A stretch of 64,000 nucleotides of DNA from assembly GCF_000482745.1 (NCBI RefSeq), contig NZ_AXWQ01000007.1, forward strand, positions 248,001 to 312,000. Direction: 5' to 3'. The position numbers were made by a program, and so were the translations under genes. Under the pieces are notes generated by a model, which ran no database searches, was not told the origin of the DNA, and saw only the letters and a list, made by a program, of their open reading frames with translations. Shown here piece by piece: positions 55,279-64,000 of the stretch. Position 1 is the stretch's first letter. Every line of letters begins with the position of its first letter. Source of the stretch: Oleidesulfovibrio alaskensis DSM 16109. Lineage in GTDB: Bacteria; Desulfobacterota; Desulfovibrionia; Desulfovibrionales; Desulfovibrionaceae.

Positions 55279-55379
55279 GGCTTCTCCTGTGCAGCGGTAA
55301 AAGCGGCGGACGGCCGGGCGTGTCCCGCAGCCGTCCCCCGCAGGGCCGGTTCAGCAGGACGCCGTCCGCCATGCCGTCA

Positions 55380-57155
55380 TCAGTGGTCTATGGCCGCCGA
55401 TGCGCCTCTGGGAATGCGGATGGATTCCACCATCTCCTGCACTTCAGCCGGCGGCGGCGGGGTGACCAGCGAAACGGCTGCCGTAAGCACAAAGTTGACA
55501 AGCATTCCTATGCAGCCGATGCCTTCGGGGCTGATGCCGAAGAACCACGGCGATACACCCATGAATTTGGTCTGCACTATGTAGAAGATGGTGAACCCGA
55601 TGCCGCAGACCATGCCTGTTATGGCGCCTTCACGGGTGGCGCGTTTCCAGAAGATGCCGAGTACAAGAGTGGGAAAGAAGGATGACGCGGCAAGCCCGAA
55701 AGCCAGCGCCACAACCTGCGCCACAAACCCCGGTGGATTCATGCCGAAATATCCGGCAATGCACACTGCCACGCCTATCATTACACGCCCTACAAGCAGC
55801 CGTTTTTTTTCCGAAGCCTGCCTGTCGAGCATCCGGTAGTACAGGTCGTGCGAAATGCTTGACGCGATGACCAGCAGCAGTCCGGAGGCCGTGGAGAGGG
55901 CCGCTGCCAGCGCGCCGGCAGCCACAAGGGCGATGACCCACGGCGCCAGCCCTGCTATTTCGGGATTGGCCAGCACAATGATGTCGCGGTCGACATACAG
56001 TTCGTTTTCGCCGTCCAGTGCGGCGTTGTGCAGCAGCCGCTGGCCGTGCGCGCCTTGCAGGGCGCTGAAATCCGGCTTGCCGGCAAAGGCGTTGCCGCTT
56101 CTGTACTGGATGATGCCGTCGTTGTTTTTGTCCAGCCAGGCCACAAGCCCTGTGCGTTCCCAGTTGGCAAACCACGACGGCGCCTGTGTGTAGGCCACGT
56201 TGTTGAGCGAATTCACCAGATTGTACCGTGCAAAGGCTGCAATGGCCGGTGCCGTGGTGTACAGCACGGCGATGAACAGCAGGGCGTATACTGCGGAAAG
56301 GCGCGCCCCGCGTACCGTGGGCACGGTGTAGAAGCGGATGATCACATGCGGCAGCCCGGCTGTGCCCACCATAAGTGCCATGGTGATGGCTATGACGTCC
56401 TGCATGGAGCGTCCGCCCGCTCCGAATGCTTCGGTGTACCCGGCAAACCCGAGGTCGCGGCCTATGGCGTCCAGCGTTTCCAGCAGGTATTTTCCCGCAT
56501 GGGGACCGTGTGCGATGGCCGACCCGAAGCCGAGCTGCGGTATGGCCGTGCCTGTGATCATTTTGGAAATGGCCGCGGCCGGAATGATGAATGCCACAAT
56601 CAGCACGGAATACTGTGCTACCTGCGTCCATGTTATGCCTTTCATGCCGCCGATGCCTGCATAAAAGAACACGATGGCCATGCCGATGATGACGCCGGTG
56701 TTCACGTCCACTTCCAGAAAGCGGCTGAACACAATGCCCACGCCGCGCATCTGTCCGGCCACATAGGTCAGCGAGACAAAGACGGCGCACAACAGGGCCA
56801 CCACGCGGGCGGTACCGGAATAATAGCGGTCTCCCACAAAGTCGGGAACGGTGAATTTGCCGAATTTACGCAGATAGGGCGCCAGCAGCAGCGCAAGCAG
56901 CACATAGCCGCCTGTCCAGCCCATCAGATAGATGGAGCCGGTGTAACCGGCAAACGAGATGATTCCGGCCATGCCCATGAACGATGCCGCGCTCATCCAG
57001 TCGGCCGCGGTAGCCATGCCGTTGGCCAGCGGCGGTACACCGCCTCCGGCCACATAAAAGCCTCTGGTGTCGCGCACGCGTGAAACCCAGGCGATGCCGA
57101 GATACAGGCTGAAAGTTATCCCCACCATGATGTAGGTCCATACCGTGGTACTCAT
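55380..57155 (-). CDS. Sodium:solute symporter, ActP-like (DUF4212-associated type)
   Basis: 591 residues, about 13 helices of the sodium:solute symporter family. Family blocks: GGVPPLANGMATAADWMSAASFMGMAG near residue 40 and YTAGQ-like VAGQMRGVGIVFSRFLEV. GTAGLPHVIIRFYTVPT lies near 275. A long loop after about residue 330 (NNDGIIQYRSGNAFAGKPDF to ELYVDRDI) is typical of the VC_2705 subfamily. It probably takes up acetate or another short monocarboxylate with Na+. The small DUF4212 protein 12 bases upstream is its usual partner. AGGAGGG precedes the ATG. Confidence 0.92.
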   Translation of the reverse strand: MSTTVWTYIMVGITFSLYLGIAWVSRVRDTRGFYVAGGGVPPLANGMATAADWMSAASFMGMAGIISFAGYTGSIYLMGWTGGYVLLALLLAPYLRKFGKFTVPDFVGDRYYSGTARVVALLCAVFVSLTYVAGQMRGVGIVFSRFLEVDVNTGVIIGMAIVFFYAGIGGMKGITWTQVAQYSVLIVAFIIPAAAISKMITGTAIPQLGFGSAIAHGPHAGKYLLETLDAIGRDLGFAGYTEAFGAGGRSMQDVIAITMALMVGTAGLPHVIIRFYTVPTVRGARLSAVYALLFIAVLYTTAPAIAAFARYNLVNSLNNVAYTQAPSWFANWERTGLVAWLDKNNDGIIQYRSGNAFAGKPDFSALQGAHGQRLLHNAALDGENELYVDRDIIVLANPEIAGLAPWVIALVAAGALAAALSTASGLLLVIASSISHDLYYRMLDRQASEKKRLLVGRVMIGVAVCIAGYFGMNPPGFVAQVVALAFGLAASSFFPTLVLGIFWKRATREGAITGMVCGIGFTIFYIVQTKFMGVSPWFFGISPEGIGCIGMLVNFVLTAAVSLVTPPPPAEVQEMVESIRIPRGASAAIDH

Positions 57156-57167
57156 GTTCCGCCCTCC

Positions 57168-57419
57168 TTACTCGTCAATGCCGTATTTGCGGTCGAGCCT
57201 GCGCATGAGCAGAAAGTAGACCAGTATGATCACAAGAAACCCGAAGATTGATCCCTGCTGCGCAAACCAGAAGCCCAGCGGAAAGCCGCCCAGCATGACG
57301 GCATTCAGTTCGCGCACGAACACGATGCCGCACAGGTACGAAACAGCGGCCCATACGCAAAGCAGTACGGCCATATAGCAGATGTTGGTGCGCCAGTAGG
57401 CGCGCAGATCGTGTTTCAT
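57168..57419 (-). CDS. DUF4212 small subunit of the symporter
   Basis: 83 residues, two helices (about 12-35 and 50-72). YWRTNICYMAVLLCVWAAVSYLCG and FGFLVIILVYFLLMRRLDRKYGIDE match the DUF4212 family of sodium/substrate symporter small subunits. GGAGG before the ATG at 57419. Its start overlaps the stop of the 50-residue ORF upstream by four bases. Confidence 0.93.
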   Translation of the reverse strand: MKHDLRAYWRTNICYMAVLLCVWAAVSYLCGIVFVRELNAVMLGGFPLGFWFAQQGSIFGFLVIILVYFLLMRRLDRKYGIDE

Positions 57420-57568
57420 GACCGGCCTCCATGTTCCTGAATTGTGTTTGCCGGCAGGTGCGGCGGCCCGTGCTTTCTGCCGCATGCGCTGCTGCGGGGG
57501 GCTTCCTGCATCCGGAAGCTCCGGCGCGCTGCAATTCCCTGATGGTGCGTACCGTCGTGCTTCCGCAT
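57416..57568 (-). CDS. Possible small basic protein coupled to the symporter subunit
   Basis: 50 residues, basic and His-rich (MRKHDGTHHQGIAARRSFRM and on), no similarity I recognise. Support comes from layout: GGAGGAAAGACA stands before the ATG, and the TGA overlaps the DUF4212 ATG in the ATGA pattern used for translational coupling. It could be a real small gene or just a translated leader. Base composition is like that of the surrounding noncoding DNA, which argues for caution. Confidence 0.35.
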   Translation of the reverse strand: MRKHDGTHHQGIAARRSFRMQEAPRSSACGRKHGPPHLPANTIQEHGGRS

Positions 57569-59182
<1,614 letters not shown>

Positions 59183-59203
59183 CCCGCGGCCATGCAGACA
59201 GCA

Positions 59204-59237
59204 GGGCGTCCGGGGCATGCCGGGCGCTCTTTTTTTG
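59204..59237 (+). terminator. Intra-operon terminator between dctP and dctQ
   Basis: GCGTCCGG (59206-59213) pairs with CCGGGCGC (59220-59227), then CTC and a run of T. Probably a partial stop that keeps binding-protein levels above permease levels. Confidence 0.65.
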
Positions 59238-59269
59238 ATGCCGCCGCTGGCGGATGAAACGAGGCGTAA

Positions 59270-59767
59270 ATGGAAAAGATACTGACGGCTATGGAGCGGC
59301 TGGGAGAGCTGCTGGCAAAGGTGATGGCCGCTGCGGCGGGCTGCACGCTGGTGCTGATGGTGATGCTTGCGTGCGGCAATATTGCGGGGCGTGCGCTGGG
59401 TATGCCGGTCAAGGGGACCTTTGAACTGCTCGGGTTCATGGGGGCGCTGGTGGCCGGTCTTTCTCTGGCTTTTGCCCAGCGCCATAAGGCGCATATCTTC
59501 GTGGCGTTTTTTGTGGCGCGTTTCACCCGTCCCGTGCGTCTTGTGCTGGATGCCGCGGTGTATTTCTGCTCGGCACTTTTTTTTGCCGCAGCCAGCCGCG
59601 AACTGATCGGTCTTGGCGCATTCATCACCGACTTCGGCGAGCTTTCCGAAACGCTGCATCTTGCATACGCCCCGTTTGTCTATGTGGTGTCGGCAGGTTG
59701 CGGGGTTATGGCGTATATTCTTTCGGTTTCGTTTCTGAAAACCGTTCTTCTGGGCAGAGAGGTGTGA
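59270..59767 (+). CDS. dctQ: TRAP transporter small permease DctQ
   Basis: 165 residues, four helices (about 20-40, 50-70, 90-110 and 130-155). GRALGMPVKGTFELLGFMGALVAGLSLAFAQRHKAHIFV is the typical DctQ block. GAGG lies before the ATG. One base separates its stop from the large permease start. Confidence 0.92.
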   Translation: MEKILTAMERLGELLAKVMAAAAGCTLVLMVMLACGNIAGRALGMPVKGTFELLGFMGALVAGLSLAFAQRHKAHIFVAFFVARFTRPVRLVLDAAVYFCSALFFAAASRELIGLGAFITDFGELSETLHLAYAPFVYVVSAGCGVMAYILSVSFLKTVLLGREV

Positions 59768-59768
59768 T

Positions 59769-61070
59769 GTGGAGCCGGTGACTCTGGGGGTTCTTTCCGT
59801 AGGTGTTCTTCTGGCGGCCATTCTGGCATCACGCATTCCGGTGGGGTTTGCCATGGCGGTCACGGGGCTTGGCGGGTATGCCGCAGCCATGGGCCCTGCT
59901 GCCGCATGGTCCATGCTGGGGGGCGAAGTGTGGGAGGTGTTTTCCTCTTACGGGCTTACGGTTATCCCGTTTTTCATTTTCATGGGGCAGATCTGTTTTT
60001 ATTCCGGCGTCAACGAACGCCTGTACAGGGCGGTATATGCATGGATGGGACATATCCGCGGGGGCATAGCCTACGCAACGGTGCTTGCCTGTGCGGGGTT
60101 TTCGGCCATCTGCGGGTCAAATACCGCCACGGCCGCCACCATGTCTGCCGTGGCCCTGCCGGAAATGAAAAAATACGGCTATGCACCGGTGCTTTCCACC
60201 GGCTGCGTGGCGGCGGGAGCCACTCTGGGGGTGCTGATTCCGCCCAGCGTGGTGCTCATTGTCATCGGGCTGCAGACCGGTCTTTCCATTTCCACGCTGT
60301 TTATGGCGGGCATTATGCCCGGCCTGCTGCTTACGGGGCTTTTTCTGGCTGTGGTCTGGCTGTTGTGCCGGCGGCACCCCCAGTGGGGTCCGGCCGGAGA
60401 AAAAAGCAGCTGGCGCAGCAGAATGCGCGCACTACCCGGCGCGGCCGAGATTCTGATTCTTTTTGTTCTTGTCATAGGCGGGCTGTTCATGGGGGTGTTC
60501 ACCCCCACGGAGGCAGGTGCTGCGGGGTCGGCCATTGCTCTGCTGCTCAGCCTTGCGGGGCGCAGGCTGTCGTTGCGGGGGCTGGTGGATGCTGTAAACG
60601 ACACGCTGCGTATTTCCAGCATGATTATGGTCATCATTCTGGGGGCCGTGCTGTACGGGCGCTTTCTGGCCGTAACCCGTCTGCCATTTGCCGTGGCGGA
60701 GTGGACGGCTTCGCTGCCGCTGCCGCCGCTGGGCATTCTGCTGCTGATCTGCGGGGTGTACATTGTGGGCGGCATGATGATGGATGCGCTGGCGTTGCTG
60801 CTGGTCACCATTCCCATTTTCTTTCCGGTGGTGCAGGCCATGGGGTACGACCCCGTGTGGTTCAGTGTGTTCATTACCGTGATAACCACCATGGGGGCCA
60901 TCACGCCGCCTGTGGGGGTGACCGCGTTTGTGGTGGCCTCCGCTGCCGGAGACGTGGGAGTGCAGGATGTATTCAGAGGGGTGACCTTTTTTCTGGCGGC
61001 GTATGCGGTATGTGCTCTGCTGTTGCTGCTGGTGCCCCAGATAGTTCTTTTTATACCATCCCTTATGTAA
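59769..61070 (+). CDS. dctM: TRAP transporter large permease DctM
   Basis: 433 residues, about 12 helices. Family blocks: SYGLTVIPFFIFMGQICFYSG, AGFSAICGSNTATAATMSAVALPEMKKYGY and GATLGVLIPPSVVLIVIGLQTGLS, plus the C-terminal TPPVGVTAFVVASAAGDV. Sodium-driven uptake with DctPQ. The start is GTG at 59769. Confidence 0.95.
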   Translation: MEPVTLGVLSVGVLLAAILASRIPVGFAMAVTGLGGYAAAMGPAAAWSMLGGEVWEVFSSYGLTVIPFFIFMGQICFYSGVNERLYRAVYAWMGHIRGGIAYATVLACAGFSAICGSNTATAATMSAVALPEMKKYGYAPVLSTGCVAAGATLGVLIPPSVVLIVIGLQTGLSISTLFMAGIMPGLLLTGLFLAVVWLLCRRHPQWGPAGEKSSWRSRMRALPGAAEILILFVLVIGGLFMGVFTPTEAGAAGSAIALLLSLAGRRLSLRGLVDAVNDTLRISSMIMVIILGAVLYGRFLAVTRLPFAVAEWTASLPLPPLGILLLICGVYIVGGMMMDALALLLVTIPIFFPVVQAMGYDPVWFSVFITVITTMGAITPPVGVTAFVVASAAGDVGVQDVFRGVTFFLAAYAVCALLLLLVPQIVLFIPSLM

Positions 61071-61079
61071 ATAATTAGC

Positions 61080-61108
61080 TTGTCGATGCGGTACTGCGCG
61101 CGTATATA
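61080..61108 (+). promoter_or_regulatory. Promoter of the thiaminase-like gene
   Basis: TTGTCG (61080-61085), 17 bases, TATATA (61103-61108). It gives the gene its own start, separate from the TRAP operon, with a leader of about 80 bases. I see no TPP-riboswitch consensus in that leader. Confidence 0.55.
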
Positions 61109-61196
61109 TCCGGTAATACTCTGCCTTGGCCCGGCGGTATGCATTGTGCCGCCGTGCAATCCGTTACTGCAACCAGTATAAAAGGGGGTGAACGTG

Positions 61197-62567
61197 ATGG
61201 CGTATACGGCAATCCGCCGACGGGTGTCTGTTGCATTGTGCATGGTCTCGGCATGCATTGTATCACTTTGCATGCTGACGGGCGCGGCCGGTCAGGCTTT
61301 TGCGGGTCCCGCCGCGGCACAGGCTTTTAACGATGGCCGCACCGTGCTGCGCGTTGCACTGTATCCCGACATTCCCGGTGATCTGGAGTCCATGCTGCGC
61401 TGGGTGGAACGGCATTTCGAGGCGGAGAATCCCGATGTGGATCTTGAACTGGTGGCGGTGCCCGTGATGGACATGTACGAGGTGAGTAATATTGCCTCGT
61501 GGCTGACACAGCCCGTGTCCGGCGGAGGCATGCATCTGCTGGAAATAGACAGCCTGCTGCTGGGCGCGGCAGTGGCAACGGGCAGCGTGGCACAGCAGAC
61601 GCTGGTCATGCCCGACTGGCATCCGGCAGCCTATGCCACCGCCCATGTGGACGGCAGACAGTACGGGGTGACGCACTGGCTGTGCGGGTATTTTCTGATG
61701 ACACCTCACAGGGCCGCCGCAGAGGCTGACAGTATGCAGCAGATGCTGGAAGCATTGCAGATAGTCCGGCCCGAGCCGCCGTATCTGGGGGCGGATTATA
61801 CCAGCAGCTGGTTCATATCCGGCTATTATCTGCAAAGCTGGATGGACAACTTCGGTCGTGATTCGGTGCGTGTGGGCGTATATGCCCCGGTGAACGAGGT
61901 GCCTGCATCGGCTGTGGGCGATGTGGCGCACATGTGCGTCTCGCGGGGGAATAATCCCTGCGTGGACGGTACATACGCTGATTTTTCCGTCATGGTTGCT
62001 GACGCTCTGCAGGGCAGACTTGCAGGGCTTGCCGGTTTTTCCGAGACCATGCGCGAGGTGGTGGCGCAGGGCGGCGATGCTGCGGACTGGTATGTCACGC
62101 CGTTTGTGCTGGGGCCGGAAAAAGACATGATGCTGATGTCCGACGTGTTCGTGGGCCGGAAAAATATGACACCGGATGAAACGGACGCTGCGGAGCGTTT
62201 CATGCGTTTTATGCTTGAAGACAGCACCTATGCCGGAATTCTGTTTCCTCAGGGTGCGCCGCCGCGGTATGTGATTCCCGCAAGAATGGATGTGCTGCAG
62301 GAAGGGCCTTTTGCAGCAGATGTCTATTACAGCCGCCTGCGCGATGCTATCCGTACGGCGGGGCATTTTCCCAATCAGGGAGTGCCGGAGAACAGAGAGC
62401 GGATTTTCAGCGGTGTGCTGCCGTACCTGCGGGACGATGCCCTGCCGGAGGATTTTCCTGCCAAGGACGTAAAGAGAACGTCAGTGCCTGTGCACCGCAA
62501 GGCCCGCTGGCAGCGGCACAAGGGACATTTTGTTGTGGATGAACCCATGCTGCCGCTGCATCCGTAG
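61197..62567 (+). CDS. Secreted thiaminase-I-like / solute-binding-fold protein
   Basis: 456 residues. A signal peptide (to about residue 41) precedes a type II periplasmic binding fold. YGVTHWLCGYFL (Cys163 with this start) and GFSETM (Glu283) recall the catalytic Cys and Glu of thiaminase I (Cys113 and Glu241 in the Bacillus enzyme, as I remember it), with similar spacing. Thiaminase I replaces the thiazole of thiamine by another base. It could also be a plain binding protein for a thiamine-like compound. AAAGGGGG precedes the ATG at 61197; a GTG at 61188 is an alternative. It lies behind the TRAP operon but has its own promoter. Confidence 0.6.
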   Translation: MAYTAIRRRVSVALCMVSACIVSLCMLTGAAGQAFAGPAAAQAFNDGRTVLRVALYPDIPGDLESMLRWVERHFEAENPDVDLELVAVPVMDMYEVSNIASWLTQPVSGGGMHLLEIDSLLLGAAVATGSVAQQTLVMPDWHPAAYATAHVDGRQYGVTHWLCGYFLMTPHRAAAEADSMQQMLEALQIVRPEPPYLGADYTSSWFISGYYLQSWMDNFGRDSVRVGVYAPVNEVPASAVGDVAHMCVSRGNNPCVDGTYADFSVMVADALQGRLAGLAGFSETMREVVAQGGDAADWYVTPFVLGPEKDMMLMSDVFVGRKNMTPDETDAAERFMRFMLEDSTYAGILFPQGAPPRYVIPARMDVLQEGPFAADVYYSRLRDAIRTAGHFPNQGVPENRERIFSGVLPYLRDDALPEDFPAKDVKRTSVPVHRKARWQRHKGHFVVDEPMLPLHP

Positions 62568-62667
62568 CCCCGTGCCACCGCATGTTGCGGCTGTAAGGGC
62601 AGCCCCTGTCCCGCGGCGCGGAGAAGCGGCCCCGTAAATGCGGGCATCTGCAGACAGCAGGCTTATA

Positions 62668-62698
62668 CAAAAAAACAAGGCGGCATGAGCCGCCTTGT
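62668..62698 (-). terminator. Terminator of the flgM transcript
   Basis: ACAAGGCGGC (62675-62684) pairs with GCCGCCTTGT (62689-62698); on the minus strand a run of T follows. It may also stop transcription from the thiaminase-like gene. Confidence 0.8.
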
Positions 62699-62858
62699 CT
62701 GTATTTATGGCATGCGGACCGCACCGGAGTGCGGTTTGGCGGAATGGCTGCGGAAAAGGATTTCCGCCGGACCGGTTCCGCCCGGGGTGCTGCGTCGTGA
62801 AACGTGTCCGGTAACGTTTTTGTCTGACAGCCCGGCTGAATATCTGCCGGAGAGCAGA

Positions 62859-63164
62859 TCAGGCCAGAAAGTCGGTCTCGTCACGCAGCAGTTTGCGCGC
62901 GATGTCTTTGGAGTCGATGCGGTATTCGCCGGACGCAATGCGGTCTTTGATTTCGGCAACCTTTTCGTGCCGTATTTCCGGCGTGGAAAGAGCACCCGTG
63001 TACGCTTCGGTGCGCAGCCGCGCATCATTGGACAGGCTTACACGGTCTCCGCCCGAAGACGAATCACCACTTTTGCGGCGTGCATCGCCGGTATTTTTGC
63101 TGTCCGCTTTTTCAAGCTTTGCCTGATACGGATCCAGCTTGTTAAGCAGGTTCTTGATTTGCAT
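62859..63164 (-). CDS. flgM: Anti-sigma-28 factor FlgM
   Basis: 101 residues. The C-terminal half (DRVSLSNDARLRTEAYTGA, then RHEKVAEIKDRIASGEYRIDSKDIARKLL) is the sigma-28-binding FlgM region. The N-terminal half is basic and polar, as expected for an exported, partly disordered protein. It holds FliA inactive until the hook is complete. GGGGAGG lies before the ATG; the longer frame to 63236 overlaps the gene upstream and is not conserved. It is co-transcribed with the gene at 63194 from a sigma-28 promoter, giving feedback control. Confidence 0.93.
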   Translation of the reverse strand: MQIKNLLNKLDPYQAKLEKADSKNTGDARRKSGDSSSGGDRVSLSNDARLRTEAYTGALSTPEIRHEKVAEIKDRIASGEYRIDSKDIARKLLRDETDFLA

Positions 63165-63193
63165 AGCAACCTCCCCGAGGGACGCTGTGACAT

Positions 63194-63610
63194 CTATAGC
63201 ATGGTGTCGTCCACCTTGTCCAAGGTGATGGCCCACAGCCTTTCCATGAGCTCTGCCTTTTCACCTGTGTTCAGTTCCACGGGCCCCTCCGGGGTATCGC
63301 GGAAAATCTGCATCTCAAGCTCGGTGGGCGGATATTTGAATATCAGCGGAAAACCCGCCTGCGCCTCCAGCTCTTCTTTGATGCTCCGGACAACGGGGTT
63401 GTCGCTGCCTGAAAGGATAAGGTTCTCCACCACCTCTCGGGCTATGCGCTCCACCATCATTTTCCGTTTCACGTCTGCGGGGATGGCGCTGGCTTCCTCC
63501 CCTGCCGCCAATCGCAAGGCATGACGGTATCGTGCCAGCCTGCGGGCGGTTACAAGCTGCTTGTCGTACTGCAGCAGCATGTTGCGGACATAAAACGACG
63601 TATCGGTCAC
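63194..63610 (-). CDS. DVU0524-type FlgM-associated protein
   Basis: 138 residues, mostly helical, soluble, no membrane segment. It resembles the Desulfovibrio protein found next to flgM (DVU0524 type, from memory). The role is unknown; the position suggests flagellar assembly or FlgM export. The start is GTG at 63610 with GGGGAG seven bases upstream; no ATG gives the full N-terminus. Thirty bases separate it from flgM. Confidence 0.8.
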   Translation of the reverse strand: MTDTSFYVRNMLLQYDKQLVTARRLARYRHALRLAAGEEASAIPADVKRKMMVERIAREVVENLILSGSDNPVVRSIKEELEAQAGFPLIFKYPPTELEMQIFRDTPEGPVELNTGEKAELMERLWAITLDKVDDTML

Positions 63611-63632
63611 AACGTTCTCCCCTCGTCTCCTC

Positions 63633-63659
63633 TTATCGGTATCTTTGGAGAGAACTTTA
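63633..63659 (-). promoter_or_regulatory. Sigma-28 (FliA) promoter
   Basis: On the minus strand TAAA (63659-63656), 15 bases, ACCGATAA (63640-63633): a near-perfect match to TAAA-N15-GCCGATAA. It gives a leader of about 16 bases before the GTG at 63610. Confidence 0.85.
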
Positions 63660-63793
63660 GGGGGCGAGGGGGATTTTTTTTGTTTTTTGTCCTTACTACT
63701 CTTAACGGCAAAACCCTGTGAAACATTAGGGGAAAAAATATATTGTCCGGCTGCTGCAGGCTAACAGGGTGCCGATACGGGAAGAAAAACTGC

Positions 63794-63925
63794 ATGAAAG
63801 AATGCGCGACAGCCGTAAAGGGTGCAGAGCACGGCCGCTGCGGTTGCGTCCGGTGCGGAAATCGGGCATCTGGCGGGTGCGGTGCTTTTCTGCCGCCGGA
63901 TGTACTGCAGGAGAATGCGGAATGA
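63794..63925 (+). CDS. Possible small Cys-rich protein upstream of maf
   Basis: 43 residues with CGCVRCG and another Cys shortly after (SGGC), a possible zinc knuckle. GGAAG lies before the ATG. The TGA overlaps the maf ATG by four bases (ATGA), the usual sign of coupling. I recognise no family, so it may be only a translated leader. Confidence 0.35.
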   Translation: MKECATAVKGAEHGRCGCVRCGNRASGGCGAFLPPDVLQENAE

Positions 63926-64000
63926 ACGTTGACGGACCTTTTACGGCGTCCTGCCCCGTTGTACTGGCTTCGGGGTCGCCCAGACGGCAGGAGTTTCTGC
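63922..64000 (+). CDS. maf: Maf-like nucleotide pyrophosphatase (5' end only)
   Basis: Only 26 codons are visible before the window ends. VVLASGSPRRQEFL is the N-terminal signature of Maf/YhdE proteins, which hydrolyse non-canonical or canonical nucleoside triphosphates to monophosphates. GGAG precedes the ATG. Confidence 0.88.
   Translation, partial: MNVDGPFTASCPVVLASGSPRRQEFL

Noticed and set aside
59906..61078. 390-codon plus-strand frame overlapping dctM
   Set aside because: Out-of-frame shadow; dctM in the other frame shows all TRAP permease blocks.

Overview
The window looks like a chromosomal segment of a Desulfovibrio-type sulfate reducer; Oleidesulfovibrio (Desulfovibrio) alaskensis is my best guess. 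The reasons are an Rnf operon led by a decaheme cytochrome c, TauE/SafE and DUF169 genes, TRAP and branched-chain amino acid transporters, the carboxyspermidine polyamine route, and a flgM gene paired with a DVU0524-type gene. DNA is GC-rich and codon use looks even. I see no rRNA, insertion sequence, prophage or CRISPR array. The first gene (K+ channel subunit) and the last (Maf) are cut by the window edges.

Layout. 1-4.5 kb: ktrB-like (-), pepA (+), a membrane diguanylate cyclase (-). 4.6-10.2 kb: speA, carboxyspermidine dehydrogenase, carboxyspermidine decarboxylase and speB in one operon, a complete arginine-to-spermidine route without SpeD/SpeE. 10.4-13.7 kb (-): lemA, DUF2207 and cheW. 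14.3-21.2 kb (+): decaheme cytochrome, rnfCDGEAB and apbE. The RnfC here lacks the usual nucleotide/flavin motifs, which fits electron exchange with periplasmic cytochrome rather than NADH. 21.5-27.2 kb (+): UspA, cardiolipin synthase, a zinc phospholipase C-like protein and two glycosyltransferases. 27.3-29.3 kb (-): a VWA/RTX secreted protein. 30.1-32.1 kb (+): DUF169 and a TauE/SafE permease behind a candidate Rex/CRP-type operator.

32.4-41.2 kb (+): a membrane protein, then a PhnD-like lipoprotein, a Cys-rich sensor kinase, a single-domain response regulator, a PEP-synthase-like phosphotransferase with no PEP-binding barrel, and a tyrosine/dual-specificity phosphatase fused to a CxxC-type metal domain. 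This is my main candidate for an undescribed signalling system. 41.3-46.3 kb (-): livFGMHK. 47.1-47.4 kb (-): tRNA-Glu and tRNA-Gln. 47.4-50.4 kb: a divergent MocR regulator and DMT exporter. 50.6-57.6 kb (-): glnS, a DnaQ-like exonuclease, a cNMP/CBS/DUF294 protein, a sodium:solute symporter with its DUF4212 subunit, and a small upstream ORF. 58.1-61.1 kb (+): a TRAP transporter. 61.2-62.6 kb (+): a secreted thiaminase-I-like protein. 62.9-63.6 kb (-): flgM and its partner behind a sigma-28 promoter. The window ends in a small Cys-rich ORF and maf (+).
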